From Oleiphilaceae bacterium (GTDB lineage Bacteria > Pseudomonadota > Gammaproteobacteria > Pseudomonadales > Oleiphilaceae): DNA of 64,000 nt. This document shows, piece after piece, positions 55,459-64,000 of this stretch (its first letter is position 1; every line of letters begins with the position of its first letter). The position numbers and the translations under genes are program-made. The stretch lies in assembly GCA_022447365.1 (NCBI GenBank), contig JAKVBL010000004.1, positions 210,872-274,871 on the forward strand. The letters are read 5' to 3'. The notes below the pieces were generated by a model. That model was not told where the DNA came from. It saw only the letters and a list, made by a program, of their open reading frames with translations, and did no database searches.

Positions 55459-56736
55459 ATGCAAGACAAGATAAAACATGTAGATGTTGTCATTGTTGGC
55501 GCAGGCATGGTTGGCGCAACAATCGCCTGCGGACTAGCGCAACATAATTTACGTATCGCCTTAATCGATAGAGCGTTACCAAAATCGATTAAGAGTGGAG
55601 AACCTCCTCGGATTCGTGTATCGGCACTTCATTTAGCCAGTGAGCAGCTGCTACAAAATCTAGGGGCGTGGGCGCATATTCCTAAAGACAGGGCGCTTGC
55701 TTATTCCTATTTAGCGGTGAAAGAAATGCCGGCTAAGTCAGGGTTTGTTTCGAAACTGCCCGATATAACATCATGGGCCACGACCCGTTTTGAGGCGCAA
55801 GACTTAGGTAGAGAGCATTTAGGCCACATACTAGAGAATGATGCGATTCAACTTGGCTTGCTAGATCGTGTTGCTGAATTGCCAAACATTGAGTTAGTTA
55901 GTGGCGTCACGATTGAATCGAGTGAGTTAGGTTCTGATAAGCGTATGCTTACTTTGAGCGATGGTTCTGTCATGTCAGCCGATTTGGTTGTTGGGGCTGA
56001 TGGCGCGCAATCTCAAATGCGTCGAATTGCTGGAATTGGTCAGTTTAGCGAGTCTTATACTCAGCACGCTATGGTCGTATCCATTACCTATAAAGGCGGA
56101 GTTGAGCAAGGGACTTGGCAGGCTTTTAGACCAGAAGGGCCTCTCGCGTTTCTTCCGTTACCGCGCATTGACGGTGTTAATTATGGCTCGTTAGTTTGGT
56201 ACGACTCGCCGAATACTATCGCACAGTTAAAAGGCTTGTCTGATGCCGAGCTGCGTCAAAAACTTCAAGCGATATATCCCCAAGAATTACCTGATATTGA
56301 ACAGATTCTTCAGGTCGCTTCGTTTCCTCTTGCCAAGTCACATGCTCAGCAATACTCAGGAGAGCGTATTGTTCTGGCCGGTGATGCTGCGCACACAATT
56401 AATCCTTTAGCTGGTCAGGGTGTTAATCTCGGGTTTATGGATGCCGCGGTATTGATCGAGGAGCTCGGTAAAGCATTGATTAATGACCAAGCCTTATCAG
56501 ATCGGGCGGTGTTAAAGAATTATGAAAAGCAGCGACGTATGTTTAATCAACTCATGATGAGTGGTATGGACGCGTTTTATTATGGCTTTAGTAATCGCTC
56601 TGCCCCAGTGCAAATTATTCGAAACATAGGTTTAGGGCTTGCACATCGCTCAGGTCCGTTGAAACAAAAAGTATTGGAATACGCTACAGGTCTTCAAGGT
56701 AGTATTCCTAAGCTTGCAAAAGTAAGTGACGTATAA
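55459..56736 (+). CDS. UbiH/UbiF/COQ6-family FAD-dependent hydroxylase
   Basis: A 425-residue flavin monooxygenase for ring hydroxylation in ubiquinone synthesis. Motifs: dinucleotide-binding VVIVGAGMVGA, the DG motif VVGADGAQSQMR, and GDAAHTINPLAGQGVN near residue 310. The start is the ATG at 55459; longer frames add a weak extension. UbiF, UbiH and UbiI share this fold, and UbiF (C6 hydroxylation) looks plausible, but sequence alone does not decide. It is 11 bp before a HIT-family gene. Confidence 0.85.
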   Translation: MQDKIKHVDVVIVGAGMVGATIACGLAQHNLRIALIDRALPKSIKSGEPPRIRVSALHLASEQLLQNLGAWAHIPKDRALAYSYLAVKEMPAKSGFVSKLPDITSWATTRFEAQDLGREHLGHILENDAIQLGLLDRVAELPNIELVSGVTIESSELGSDKRMLTLSDGSVMSADLVVGADGAQSQMRRIAGIGQFSESYTQHAMVVSITYKGGVEQGTWQAFRPEGPLAFLPLPRIDGVNYGSLVWYDSPNTIAQLKGLSDAELRQKLQAIYPQELPDIEQILQVASFPLAKSHAQQYSGERIVLAGDAAHTINPLAGQGVNLGFMDAAVLIEELGKALINDQALSDRAVLKNYEKQRRMFNQLMMSGMDAFYYGFSNRSAPVQIIRNIGLGLAHRSGPLKQKVLEYATGLQGSIPKLAKVSDV

Positions 56737-56747
56737 GGACAACTCAA

Positions 56748-57110
56748 ATGTCAGAGACGATATTTACAAAGATCATTAATAAAGAAATTCCCGCTGAAAT
56801 CTTGTACGAAGACGATATCAGCATTGCCTTCAAAGACATTATGGCGCAGGCGCCCGTTCATTTTCTGGTCATTCCTAAGAAACCCATTGCGACCATTAAC
56901 GATATCGAAGAGGGCGATAAAGAATTGCTTGGGCATTTGTATTGGGTTGCAAAACACATCGCTCAAGAGCAAGGATTTGCGGAACAAGGTTATCGTGCAG
57001 TGATGAATTGTAATGAGTATGGCGGTCAGTCTGTGTACCATATTCATCTGCATATTCTTGCTGGTAAGCCTTTAGGTTGGCCACCATACACCGATACGCT
57101 TAAGGTCTAG
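56748..57110 (+). CDS. hinT: HIT-family purine nucleoside phosphoramidase HinT
   Basis: A 120-residue histidine-triad protein; the HIT motif is YHIHLHILAGKP, and the N-terminal SETIFTKIINKEIPAEILYEDD is typical. HinT hydrolyses adenosine phosphoramidates. Directly after the ubiquinone hydroxylase gene; its 3' end overlaps the convergent binding-protein gene by 11 bp. Confidence 0.95.
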   Translation: MSETIFTKIINKEIPAEILYEDDISIAFKDIMAQAPVHFLVIPKKPIATINDIEEGDKELLGHLYWVAKHIAQEQGFAEQGYRAVMNCNEYGGQSVYHIHLHILAGKPLGWPPYTDTLKV

Positions 57111-57912
57111 TCATACCGACCTTCTCATAGTTTGATGAGTTGGTGTTTTTGCTGAGTTGAAGGGATGCCTTAGCTGAATGCTGTGCTTCAATCGCATCCC
57201 AAATATCCAGAGCAAGCGCCGAATGTGCATCGTAAAATTGATGCGAAAACATTAGGTAATATGGGCGCTGCATGAAGGGCTTATTTAGCTTTTCTATCAT
57301 AGCCTCAATATGCGGTGATTTTGAGATTCGTGTGTCACTCATTGTTTCAATATCTATCCAAGCATCGATTCGACCTCGATAAAGCATTTCTAGCCCGCTT
57401 GATTGCGTCGTGACTTCAACCACATCTAGACCTAAAGCTTTTAAGTCGTCAATGACGGCATAACCAATCACGGCACCGATCTTAATGGTATTGTCTGAAA
57501 ATCTATCTCCGTTCCACGATAGAGTCTTATCTTTGCGTTTATAGATGACATAAGACTGACTCATGATTTGTTTCGTGGGGTCAGGGCTCCCCTCTGAGGT
57601 TAGATATTTACCAAAAGCTTCACGTTCTTTTTTATAGCTGGAGTGGAACACGCCATCCGCTTCGCCGTCCTTCACCATTTGTAATGCCCGTGTCCAAGGT
57701 ACGCGTTCAAACGTGAATTTCACGGTTAAGTCAGCTTCAATGTCTTTGAGCAGTGATAAGGTGATTCTGGGCTTCTCCCAATTAATTTCTGGGCCATTGC
57801 CTAAGTAGTACGGCGGGTTTTCTTTTACCTCAAACACAAGCGTTATTTCCTGACGATCTGCGAAAGTCAGTGTTGAATAAAGACTAATCAGTAAAAGAAT
57901 GAAGCGTTTCAT
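57100..57912 (-). CDS. Secreted SBP_bac_3-like solute-binding protein
   Basis: A 270-residue protein with a signal peptide (about 1-18, cleaved at TFA) and an SBP_bac_3-like fold as seen from YDAHSALALDIWDAIEA and the FTFERVPWTRALQMVKDGEADGVFH block, which is common in orphan periplasmic receptors of marine gammaproteobacteria. No ABC transporter genes are next to it, so it may feed a distant transporter or sense a ligand. The C-terminus runs past the hinT stop on the opposite strand. Confidence 0.82.
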   Translation of the reverse strand: MKRFILLLISLYSTLTFADRQEITLVFEVKENPPYYLGNGPEINWEKPRITLSLLKDIEADLTVKFTFERVPWTRALQMVKDGEADGVFHSSYKKEREAFGKYLTSEGSPDPTKQIMSQSYVIYKRKDKTLSWNGDRFSDNTIKIGAVIGYAVIDDLKALGLDVVEVTTQSSGLEMLYRGRIDAWIDIETMSDTRISKSPHIEAMIEKLNKPFMQRPYYLMFSHQFYDAHSALALDIWDAIEAQHSAKASLQLSKNTNSSNYEKVGMTRP

Positions 57913-58048
57913 GAGTAAGGATCTAAAAAGAAAGAATAAAACATAGCGTTTGTTTTGTAGTTACATCGCAAAAGTTACACGGCAAAATTTTGTACTACTT
58001 TTAACACCTATGAGTTTCTGATCAACGAGACATTTTGAGTAATGAATA

Positions 58049-58819
58049 ATGTTTGAATGGATAACCAGCCCTGAAGCATGGATCGCACTCGCGACATTGA
58101 TGGCTTTAGAAATTGTCTTAGGTATCGACAATATCATTTTCATCTCTGTTTTAGTTGGGCGACTGCCAGAACATCAACGAAATAAAGCTCGAAAAATTGG
58201 TATCACTTTAGCGATGATCTCCCGATTATTGCTCTTATTTAGCCTCGCCTGGGTGATGAAGCTAGTAGATCCCATATTCAGTGTTTTGGATAACGATATA
58301 TCCGGTAGGGACCTGATTTTAATACTCGGAGGTTTGTTCTTATTGATGAAATCCACGCATGAAATCCATGGGAGTTTTGAGATTAAAGATGTGTCAACGA
58401 CAATGCTCGCAACATCTAGCTTTGCCTCAATACTCGTTCAAATAGCGGTATTGGATTTGATCTTTTCTTTGGACTCTGTAATTACAGCGGTTGGTTTGGT
58501 GGAGCATCTCAGCATTATGGTTATTGCTATTGTGTCCTCTGTGATTGTGATGCTGATAGCCGCTAATCCTATTGGCGAGTTTGTTGATAGAAACCCAACT
58601 ATCAAGATGTTGGCTTTGTCGTTTTTAATCTTGATCGCGTTTACGTTGATCGCCGAAGGCTTTGATGTACATATTCCGAAGGGTTACGTATATTTCGCAA
58701 TGGCGTTTTCACTATCGGTTGAGCTTCTAAATATTAAGTTGCGCTCGAGAAAAGTAGAGGAAGTCGAGACCATTCAATTGGCTCGAAAGCATGGACTTGA
58801 CGATTCGTCTTTCGAGTAA
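58049..58819 (+). CDS. TerC-family integral membrane protein
   Basis: A 256-residue TerC/YgdQ-type membrane protein of about seven helices. Asp residues inside membrane segments (ALEIVLGIDNIIFISVLVG; LDLIFSLDSVITAVG) are the family hallmark and may bind metal. Some TerC proteins export manganese. A 136 bp leader precedes it; I do not see a yybP-ykoY-type riboswitch. No tellurite-resistance genes are nearby. Confidence 0.9.
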   Translation: MFEWITSPEAWIALATLMALEIVLGIDNIIFISVLVGRLPEHQRNKARKIGITLAMISRLLLLFSLAWVMKLVDPIFSVLDNDISGRDLILILGGLFLLMKSTHEIHGSFEIKDVSTTMLATSSFASILVQIAVLDLIFSLDSVITAVGLVEHLSIMVIAIVSSVIVMLIAANPIGEFVDRNPTIKMLALSFLILIAFTLIAEGFDVHIPKGYVYFAMAFSLSVELLNIKLRSRKVEEVETIQLARKHGLDDSSFE

Positions 58820-58831
58820 GAATTTTGGCCA

Positions 58832-58866
58832 AAAAAAAGCTCAACCTGTCTCCAAGTTGAGCCTCA
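58832..58866 (-). terminator. Intrinsic terminator after phoU
   Basis: On the minus strand GCTCAAC (58856-58862 complement) and GTTGAGC (58839-58845 complement) form a 7 bp stem around a 10 nt loop, followed by eight T residues. It ends the pst-phoU transcript and faces terC. Confidence 0.9.
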
Positions 58867-58886
58867 ATCAAATCTGATTGATGTGC

Positions 58887-59609
58887 TTATTCGCTAATTA
58901 ATTGCTCAGCTTCAGCAATCTTCATATGGCGCACATCTTCACCTTTGACCATGAATATCACGTATTCTGCAACGTTCGCAGCATGATCACCGATACGCTC
59001 AAGCGCACGCAGTACCCACAGTACATTATGTACTTGTGAGATGCTTCGCGGATCTTCCATCATAAACGTCATCAACGATCGAATCGCTGAGCCATATTCG
59101 GCGTCAACAGAACTATCTTCGCGAATAATTTCCAAGGCCATGTTGGCATCAAGTCGTGCGAAGGCGTCTAATGATCCACTGACCATTTGAGTCACGCGTT
59201 GACTGATGTGGCGTACTTCGATGTAGCCGCGAGGCGCTTTGCCTTCATCGCTTAATTTAATCGCCATTTTTGCAATTTTTGCGGCTTCATCACCAATGCG
59301 CTCAAGGTCAGAAATCATCTTAACGGTTGAAATCACTAAGCGTAGGTCGCTTGCAGCAGGTTGGCGGCGTGCAATGATTTGCGTACATTCTTCGTCAATC
59401 ATACGCTCCATTTCGTCGACGCTTTTCTCTGTTGCTGCAACAGACTCAGCTAATGAAGTGTCAGAGTTAAGCAAGGCATCAACCGAATCTGTTATCTGGC
59501 GTTGAACAAGACCGCCCATTGCTAAAAAGTGGTTTCTCAGCTCGCTTAGGTTTTGGTTGAACTGTTGCGAGATATGCTGGTTGTGCGTCTCATGTGTTGG
59601 TTCGCTCAT
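58887..59609 (-). CDS. phoU: Phosphate-specific transport system accessory protein PhoU
   Basis: PhoU links Pst transport activity to PhoR and represses the Pho regulon when phosphate is plentiful. The 240-residue protein has two PhoU helical-bundle repeats with the metal-binding E-x-x-x-D motifs (EKSVDEMERMIDEEC and the second ERIGDHAANVAEYVIF). I prefer the ATG at 59609 (8 nt after AGAGGA) over 59615 (2 nt). It follows pstB by 33 bp, last in the pstSCAB-phoU order. Confidence 0.96.
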   Translation of the reverse strand: MSEPTHETHNQHISQQFNQNLSELRNHFLAMGGLVQRQITDSVDALLNSDTSLAESVAATEKSVDEMERMIDEECTQIIARRQPAASDLRLVISTVKMISDLERIGDEAAKIAKMAIKLSDEGKAPRGYIEVRHISQRVTQMVSGSLDAFARLDANMALEIIREDSSVDAEYGSAIRSLMTFMMEDPRSISQVHNVLWVLRALERIGDHAANVAEYVIFMVKGEDVRHMKIAEAEQLISE

Positions 59610-59642
59610 TTTCATATTCCTCTTTTATTATTCGTCCTTGAA

Positions 59643-60497
59643 TTAACCATAGCGGCCAGTGATGTAATCTTCTGTTTGTTTCTTCTCAGGATTTGTAAAC
59701 AGCTGGTCGGTGTTTCCAAATTCAATGAGATCACCCATGTACATGAATGCGGTGTAGTCAGAGACACGCGCAGCCTGTTGCATGTTGTGGGTAACGATAA
59801 CGATGGTGTAGTCGTCTTTAAGCTGGTGAATGAGTTCTTCGATTTTGAGCGTTGATAGAGGATCAAGTGCCGATGCTGGCTCATCCAGAAGCAGTACTTC
59901 TGGCTTAACGGCAACGGTACGTGCGATAACAAGACGCTGTTGCTGACCACCTGAAAGGCCTAATGCGCTATCGTTTAAACGATCTTTTACTTCATCCCAT
60001 AGTGCAGCAGATTTTAAAGACCATTCGACGGTTTCGTCTAAAACACGCTTGCTGTTGATCCCTTGGATACGCAAGCCGTATGCGACGTTTTCGTAAATAC
60101 TTTTCGGGAAAGGGTTTGGCTTCTGGAATACCATTCCCACACGACGGCGTAGATCTGCTACTTCGACTTCACGATCGTAGATATCGCTACCTTCAAGAAG
60201 TACTTTACCTTGGATGTTTACGCCATCAACGAGGTCGTTCATGCGGTTGAAGCAACGCAATAGCGTTGACTTACCGCAGCCTGAAGGGCCAATAAAAGCA
60301 GTTACACGATTCTGAGGAATCGTCATGTTGATGCCATGTAGCGCTTCTTTTTCACCATAACTTAGGCGTAGGTCTTCAACTTTAAGTGCGACCTTTTCAT
60401 CTTCTAGACGAAGGTTATTGTCTGAGCGCTGAAGGCTACTAATGTCGATACCGTGTGAACGTTCGTTTGTGTTCTCTGTGTTTGAATCTTGTGTCAT
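59643..60497 (-). CDS. pstB: Phosphate ABC transporter ATP-binding protein PstB
   Basis: PstB powers the high-affinity phosphate importer. The 284-residue protein has Walker [10 protein letters not shown] (70-78), signature [14 protein letters not shown], Walker [14 protein letters not shown] and switch His in [11 protein letters not shown]. It has an N-terminal extension of about 35 residues relative to E. coli PstB. It is preceded by a 95 bp gap after pstA that holds a GC-rich hairpin (60549-60581), possibly an mRNA-processing signal. Confidence 0.97.
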   Translation of the reverse strand: MTQDSNTENTNERSHGIDISSLQRSDNNLRLEDEKVALKVEDLRLSYGEKEALHGINMTIPQNRVTAFIGPSGCGKSTLLRCFNRMNDLVDGVNIQGKVLLEGSDIYDREVEVADLRRRVGMVFQKPNPFPKSIYENVAYGLRIQGINSKRVLDETVEWSLKSAALWDEVKDRLNDSALGLSGGQQQRLVIARTVAVKPEVLLLDEPASALDPLSTLKIEELIHQLKDDYTIVIVTHNMQQAARVSDYTAFMYMGDLIEFGNTDQLFTNPEKKQTEDYITGRYG

Positions 60498-60548
60498 ATC
60501 AAACTTCTCTAAAAATCTATCAATAAAATTTGGTTGTTTAGCTAACTG

Positions 60549-60581
60549 GGAGGCAGGAGCAAAATAGGCTCAACCGCCTCC
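60549..60581. other. GC-rich hairpin between pstA and pstB
   Basis: GGAGGC (60549-60554) and GCCTCC (60576-60581) pair, with GGAGC/GGCTC inside extending the imperfect stem. No T tract follows on the minus strand, so it probably stabilises or slows decay of the pst mRNA rather than ending transcription. Confidence 0.55.
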
Positions 60582-60592
60582 GTTTAGCGTGT

Positions 60593-62257
60593 TTACATTT
60601 CTAAGGCTTTGTACTTTTCACGTAAGCGGTTACGAATCGCAACAGCTGATAAATTAAGTAATGCGATAACCGCTACCAGCAAGAACGAGGTCGCGTACAC
60701 AAGTGGTCGCGCTGCTTCAACGTTCGGGCTTTGGAAACCTACATCGTAAATATGGAAGCCTAAGTGCATAAATTTCTGGTCCAAGTGCAAGTAAGGGTAG
60801 TTACCATCTAAAGGAAGTGATGGCGCTAACTTCACCACACCAACCAACATTAATGGCGCTACTTCACCGGCTGCACGTGCGATAGCAAGGATAACGCCCG
60901 TCATCATTGCTGGGCTAGCCATTGGCAAAATAACACGCCACAAGGTTTCTGCTTTTGTTGCACCAAGTGCCAAACTACCTTCGCGAATGGAGCGAGGGAT
61001 ACGTGACAAGCCTTCTTCCGTTGCGACGATGACGACTGGTAGCGTTAGAATCGCGAGTGTAATCGATGCCCATAGTAGACCACCGGTACCGAATGTTGGT
61101 GACGGCAATGCTTCTGGGAAGAACGCTTTATCCACGCCGGAACCGACAAAGTAGATAAAGAAGCCAAGACCAAATACACCGTAAACGATTGAAGGAACAC
61201 CGGCGAGGTTATTTACCGCAATACGTATGATACGTGTCATCGTACCTTGGTGGGCATATTCACGCAGATAAACCGCTGCGATTACGCCAAATGGTGTCAC
61301 GATGATCGACATGATAATGACCATCAAAACCGTACCGAAAATAGCAGGGAAGATACCCCCTTCGGTATTAGCTTCACGTGGTTCGTCACTGATGAACTCG
61401 TAGAGTTTTGCAATGTAGAAAACGATCTTATCGCCAATACTCATCGCGTTCGGCTGGAAGGCATGAACGATCTTCGCAAGATCAACCGTGATTTGCGTGC
61501 CGTCCATACTTTGTACACGAACTTTGTCGCGGTTGATTAGGCCATAAAGCTCGATAAGACGGCCCTGTAAGCCATCGTATTCAGCATTTAATGCTGCTCG
61601 CTCAGCTTCAATATCAGCAAGTGCTTGCGATGTTAAACGATCTTCTAATTCCAGCTTGCGCTGCTGAAGTCGAAGACGTTCGATACCCGCATTGATAGAA
61701 CCAATGTCACTCTTCTCAATATCATGAATTTGAGAATAAATATCCAAAGCTCTATCTAGGCGCTCTTGCAGAGCAGGCCAAGCTTGATCACCTTCAGCGA
61801 CAACTTGGTCATTCTCGATGACTTCATTTAAGTAGCCGTAGAAATTACCCCATTCGCGACGTTCCATCACGATAATGTCTTCTGGATAGGTGATGTTTGA
61901 GAAATCACGAGCAAGAATCCAACGGAAATCAGTCCCTGAAATATCACGGTTACCAATCTTCATTAGATTACGATCCAGATGCTCTAGATCTTCAGGAATG
62001 CTATATCCAGCATCGCGTAGTTGATCCGCAGACACTTCTACGGTTTCAACGAGTTCACCAATGATGGTGTAACGATCACCATTTTTAGCTGTCACTTCTG
62101 CTTGCATCACATCGTGAGCCCAGAAGTGGACAAGACCTCGGCTTGCGATCAACCAAAGAAGACCGAAAACCATAACCATGCTGATGGCAACAGCACCGGC
62201 GTTGAACCAAACCCATGGGTCGCCGTTTTTAAACCATTTTTTAACTGATACGCGCAC
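60593..62257 (-). CDS. pstA: Phosphate ABC transporter permease PstA, enlarged form
   Basis: PstA is one half of the phosphate channel. This one is 554 residues, far longer than the ~300-residue E. coli PstA: a first membrane helix (about 18-40) is followed by about 260 residues predicted to be periplasmic, including a coiled-coil-like stretch (about 160-240). The C-terminal part holds the normal five helices and the coupling loop REGSLALGATKAETLWRVILP. Such large PstA proteins are common in marine gammaproteobacteria such as Vibrio. Confidence 0.93.
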   Translation of the reverse strand: MRVSVKKWFKNGDPWVWFNAGAVAISMVMVFGLLWLIASRGLVHFWAHDVMQAEVTAKNGDRYTIIGELVETVEVSADQLRDAGYSIPEDLEHLDRNLMKIGNRDISGTDFRWILARDFSNITYPEDIIVMERREWGNFYGYLNEVIENDQVVAEGDQAWPALQERLDRALDIYSQIHDIEKSDIGSINAGIERLRLQQRKLELEDRLTSQALADIEAERAALNAEYDGLQGRLIELYGLINRDKVRVQSMDGTQITVDLAKIVHAFQPNAMSIGDKIVFYIAKLYEFISDEPREANTEGGIFPAIFGTVLMVIIMSIIVTPFGVIAAVYLREYAHQGTMTRIIRIAVNNLAGVPSIVYGVFGLGFFIYFVGSGVDKAFFPEALPSPTFGTGGLLWASITLAILTLPVVIVATEEGLSRIPRSIREGSLALGATKAETLWRVILPMASPAMMTGVILAIARAAGEVAPLMLVGVVKLAPSLPLDGNYPYLHLDQKFMHLGFHIYDVGFQSPNVEAARPLVYATSFLLVAVIALLNLSAVAIRNRLREKYKALEM

Positions 62258-62267
62258 AATAGGCTCC

Positions 62268-64000
62268 TTAAATCACACTGTACTTGTTGCGAAGACGCTG
62301 GCGCACAAATTCTGCAAAGGTGTTTACGACAAAGGTAAACAGGAATAGAACAAAGGCTGCGAGGAATAAGATGCGGTAGTGCGTGCTACCCACTTCTGAT
62401 TCAGGCATTTCGACAGCAATGTTTGCTGACAAAGTACGCATACCTTCAAAGATATTGATGTCCATGATCGGGGTGTTACCAGTCGCCATCAGTACGATCA
62501 TGGTTTCACCGACCGCACGACCCATACCAATCATTACCGCTGAGAAAATACCCGGGCTTGCTGTTGGAAGGATAACGCGTGTCATGGTTTGCCACTGCGT
62601 TGCACCAAGTGCAAGAGAGCCTTGGGTCAGATGTTTTGGCACACTGAACACGGCATCTTCTGTAATCGAGAAGATGGTAGGGATAACTGCAAAGCCCATT
62701 GCTGCACCAACGACTAAGGCGTTACGTTGGTCGAAATCGATACCGGCTTCATTCGTTAACCAAAGGCGCATATCACCATTGAAGAATGCGACTTCTAGTG
62801 TTGGGCTGAGCGCCATGGCAAGCCAACCACCAAAGATAATGACAGGAATCAGCAGCACTGGGTCCCAGCCATCAGGCACTAAACGACGAATGTTGGAGGG
62901 TAAGTTACTCCATATAAAGCCGAATAGAAGGATGAAGATCGGGGTGATTATGAGTACTGCGAATACGCCAGGAAGGTTTTCTTCCATAAACGGTGCGAAG
63001 AATAAACCTGCCAAGAAACCTAGAATTACGGTAGGTAATGCTTCCATCAATTCGATTGATGGTTTTACCTTACGACGTAAACCCGGTGACATGAAGTATG
63101 CGGTATACAAAGCGCCACAGATTGCTAGAGGCGTTGCAACAAGCATCGCGTAGAACGCTGCTTTTAAGGTACCGAATGCAAGAGGGGATAAGCTGTATTT
63201 TGGTTCGAAGTCATTATTCGCTGCTGAAGATTGCCAAATGTAATCTGGCTCTTCATAACCCTCATACCAAACCTTGCCCCAAAGTGCTGAGAAGGAAATT
63301 TCAGGGTGCTCGTTATCCACTAACCACCACTGCATTTTTCCATCCGTGGTTTCAACAAGAAGTTTGTTGGCGCGTGGTGCAATAGCAAGATTTTTAACGG
63401 CTGCGTCTGCACTAATAGTCAATGCAGTGGAATGCGCAGTACTGTTGTAAAACTTAATCGTGCCTTCAGTGTTGGCGATTAAGAAACCCTTACGACGTTG
63501 TTCAATATCTGCCGCTGCAATCTTACCGCCGACGGCTTCAAAGGTACGAATGTTTTCAAGACGATACTTGTTGTTTTCATCGCGTACCATGAACCACTGC
63601 GAGGTGCTTCCTTGGCTGTCGGAGACCAAGATGGAAGCACCACCCAGTAGTAAGGTCATATCGTCAATTAAAGTATTTTCGTCACCCACTTTGATGGTGC
63701 CGTTGACGATATTTTCACGTTTTGCATTGAGATCTAAAACCTGGATATGTCCGTCATTTGTACCGACAAATACAAAGCGCATCGCAGGTTCAGCAATGAT
63801 AAATTTAGGTGCGACATCAAGTTGTGGGAGATCAACTTCTTCAGGCACTAAACGTATTTCACCGCTCAAAAAGTCTTCTTCTTGTTCGAATTGTTTTGCA
63901 ACCAAGGCATTCGATTCTGTTACCGCGACGACCATTAGTGCGCCGTCACTTAAGGCAATAGAAATTTCTTTCAGAGGCTCGCCATTCTCAGCTAGCTGCA
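62268..64000 (-). CDS. pstC: Phosphate ABC transporter permease PstC, enlarged form (5' end beyond the window)
   Basis: The second half of the channel. At least 577 codons are visible and the reading frame stays open to the window edge, so the gene is truncated on its 5' side and the true start lies beyond 64000. The visible N-terminal part (to about residue 240) is a large predicted periplasmic domain with repeated beta-strand segments such as FVFVGTNDGHIQVLDLNAKR and GFLIANTEGTIKFYNSTAH, resembling propeller-like repeats. Then come the permease helices and the loop TQGSLALGATQWQTMTRVILP. E. coli PstC is 319 residues. Confidence 0.92.
   Translation of the reverse strand, partial: QLAENGEPLKEISIALSDGALMVVAVTESNALVAKQFEQEEDFLSGEIRLVPEEVDLPQLDVAPKFIIAEPAMRFVFVGTNDGHIQVLDLNAKRENIVNGTIKVGDENTLIDDMTLLLGGASILVSDSQGSTSQWFMVRDENNKYRLENIRTFEAVGGKIAAADIEQRRKGFLIANTEGTIKFYNSTAHSTALTISADAAVKNLAIAPRANKLLVETTDGKMQWWLVDNEHPEISFSALWGKVWYEGYEEPDYIWQSSAANNDFEPKYSLSPLAFGTLKAAFYAMLVATPLAICGALYTAYFMSPGLRRKVKPSIELMEALPTVILGFLAGLFFAPFMEENLPGVFAVLIITPIFILLFGFIWSNLPSNIRRLVPDGWDPVLLIPVIIFGGWLAMALSPTLEVAFFNGDMRLWLTNEAGIDFDQRNALVVGAAMGFAVIPTIFSITEDAVFSVPKHLTQGSLALGATQWQTMTRVILPTASPGIFSAVMIGMGRAVGETMIVLMATGNTPIMDINIFEGMRTLSANIAVEMPESEVGSTHYRILFLAAFVLFLFTFVVNTFAEFVRQRLRNKYSVI

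Noticed and set aside
57913-58048. A possible yybP-ykoY manganese riboswitch upstream of the terC gene
   Set aside because: The conserved GGGGAGUA-type core and long stems are absent; only an AT-rich leader is seen.
62383-63153. A 256-codon open frame antisense to pstC
   Set aside because: It is a shadow of the pstC reading frame, with repetitive Ile/Ser/Pro-rich composition and no domain.

Overview
The window is a gene-dense stretch of a bacterial chromosome that begins at dnaA, so it lies next to the replication origin. Gene content and order are those of a gammaproteobacterium, and many blocks match Pseudomonas: dnaA-dnaN-recF-gyrB, trxA/ppx, tsaD-folB-folK, pgi-panC-panB-folK-pcnB-cbrB-gluQ-dksA, yggT-metX-metW-rdgB-hemW, argC-DUF6776-bactofilin-erpA, rubredoxin-ubiC-ubiA-phoB-phoR and phoU-pstB-pstA-pstC. 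The DNA is clearly more AT-rich than Pseudomonas. An AT-rich marine gammaproteobacterium of the Oceanospirillales type fits best, but this is inference and the species cannot be named from the sequence alone. I found no rRNA, tRNA, CRISPR array, intact insertion sequence or prophage.

Layout. 1-7.5 kb: replication operon (dnaA, dnaN, an ABC1/UbiB-type kinase in an unusual place, recF, gyrB), with two ParB-binding parS sites inside recF. 7.6-13 kb: an esterase and an AapJQMP-type amino-acid ABC transporter. 13-21 kb: mobA, trxA, ppx, tsaD, folB, folK, pgi, panC and panB. 21-26.5 kb: a second folK, pcnB, a 0.7 kb non-coding region, cbrB, gluQ and dksA. 26.6-34.2 kb: a Rieske protein, a single-domain response regulator, yggT, a dynamin-like GTPase, then metX-metW-DUF4426-rdgB-hemW. 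34.2-34.7 kb: a 500 bp palindromic non-coding element. 34.7-41.7 kb: hemL, thiE, hemJ and a ClC channel on the minus strand; argC, a coiled-coil protein, a bactofilin and erpA on the plus strand. 41.7-50 kb: tmcA, tesB, rubredoxin and its reductase, ubiC, ubiA, phoB, phoR. 50-64 kb: assorted housekeeping genes, then phoU-pstB-pstA-pstC, with pstC running off the window.

Most notable is the gap between cbrB and pcnB. In Pseudomonas this position holds the small RNA CrcZ, which titrates the Hfq/Crc translational repressor. On the minus strand here I see a -24/-12 (sigma-54) promoter, an upstream cluster of GTAAC half-sites, A-rich CA motifs in the predicted transcript, and a 3' hairpin followed by a pyrimidine-rich tract. 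Together they predict a CrcZ-like RNA of roughly 380 nt. The partner kinase gene cbrA is missing from its usual place between gluQ and cbrB. A matching CA motif lies just upstream of the Shine-Dalgarno of aapJ, so the window may hold both the regulator of a carbon-catabolite-repression circuit and one of its targets.

Other points: the phosphate regulon is represented by phoBR (with a Pho box) and by pst genes encoding unusually large PstA and PstC. Two folK paralogues are present. A perfect 11 bp inverted repeat overlaps the predicted ribosome-binding site of the dynamin-like gene.
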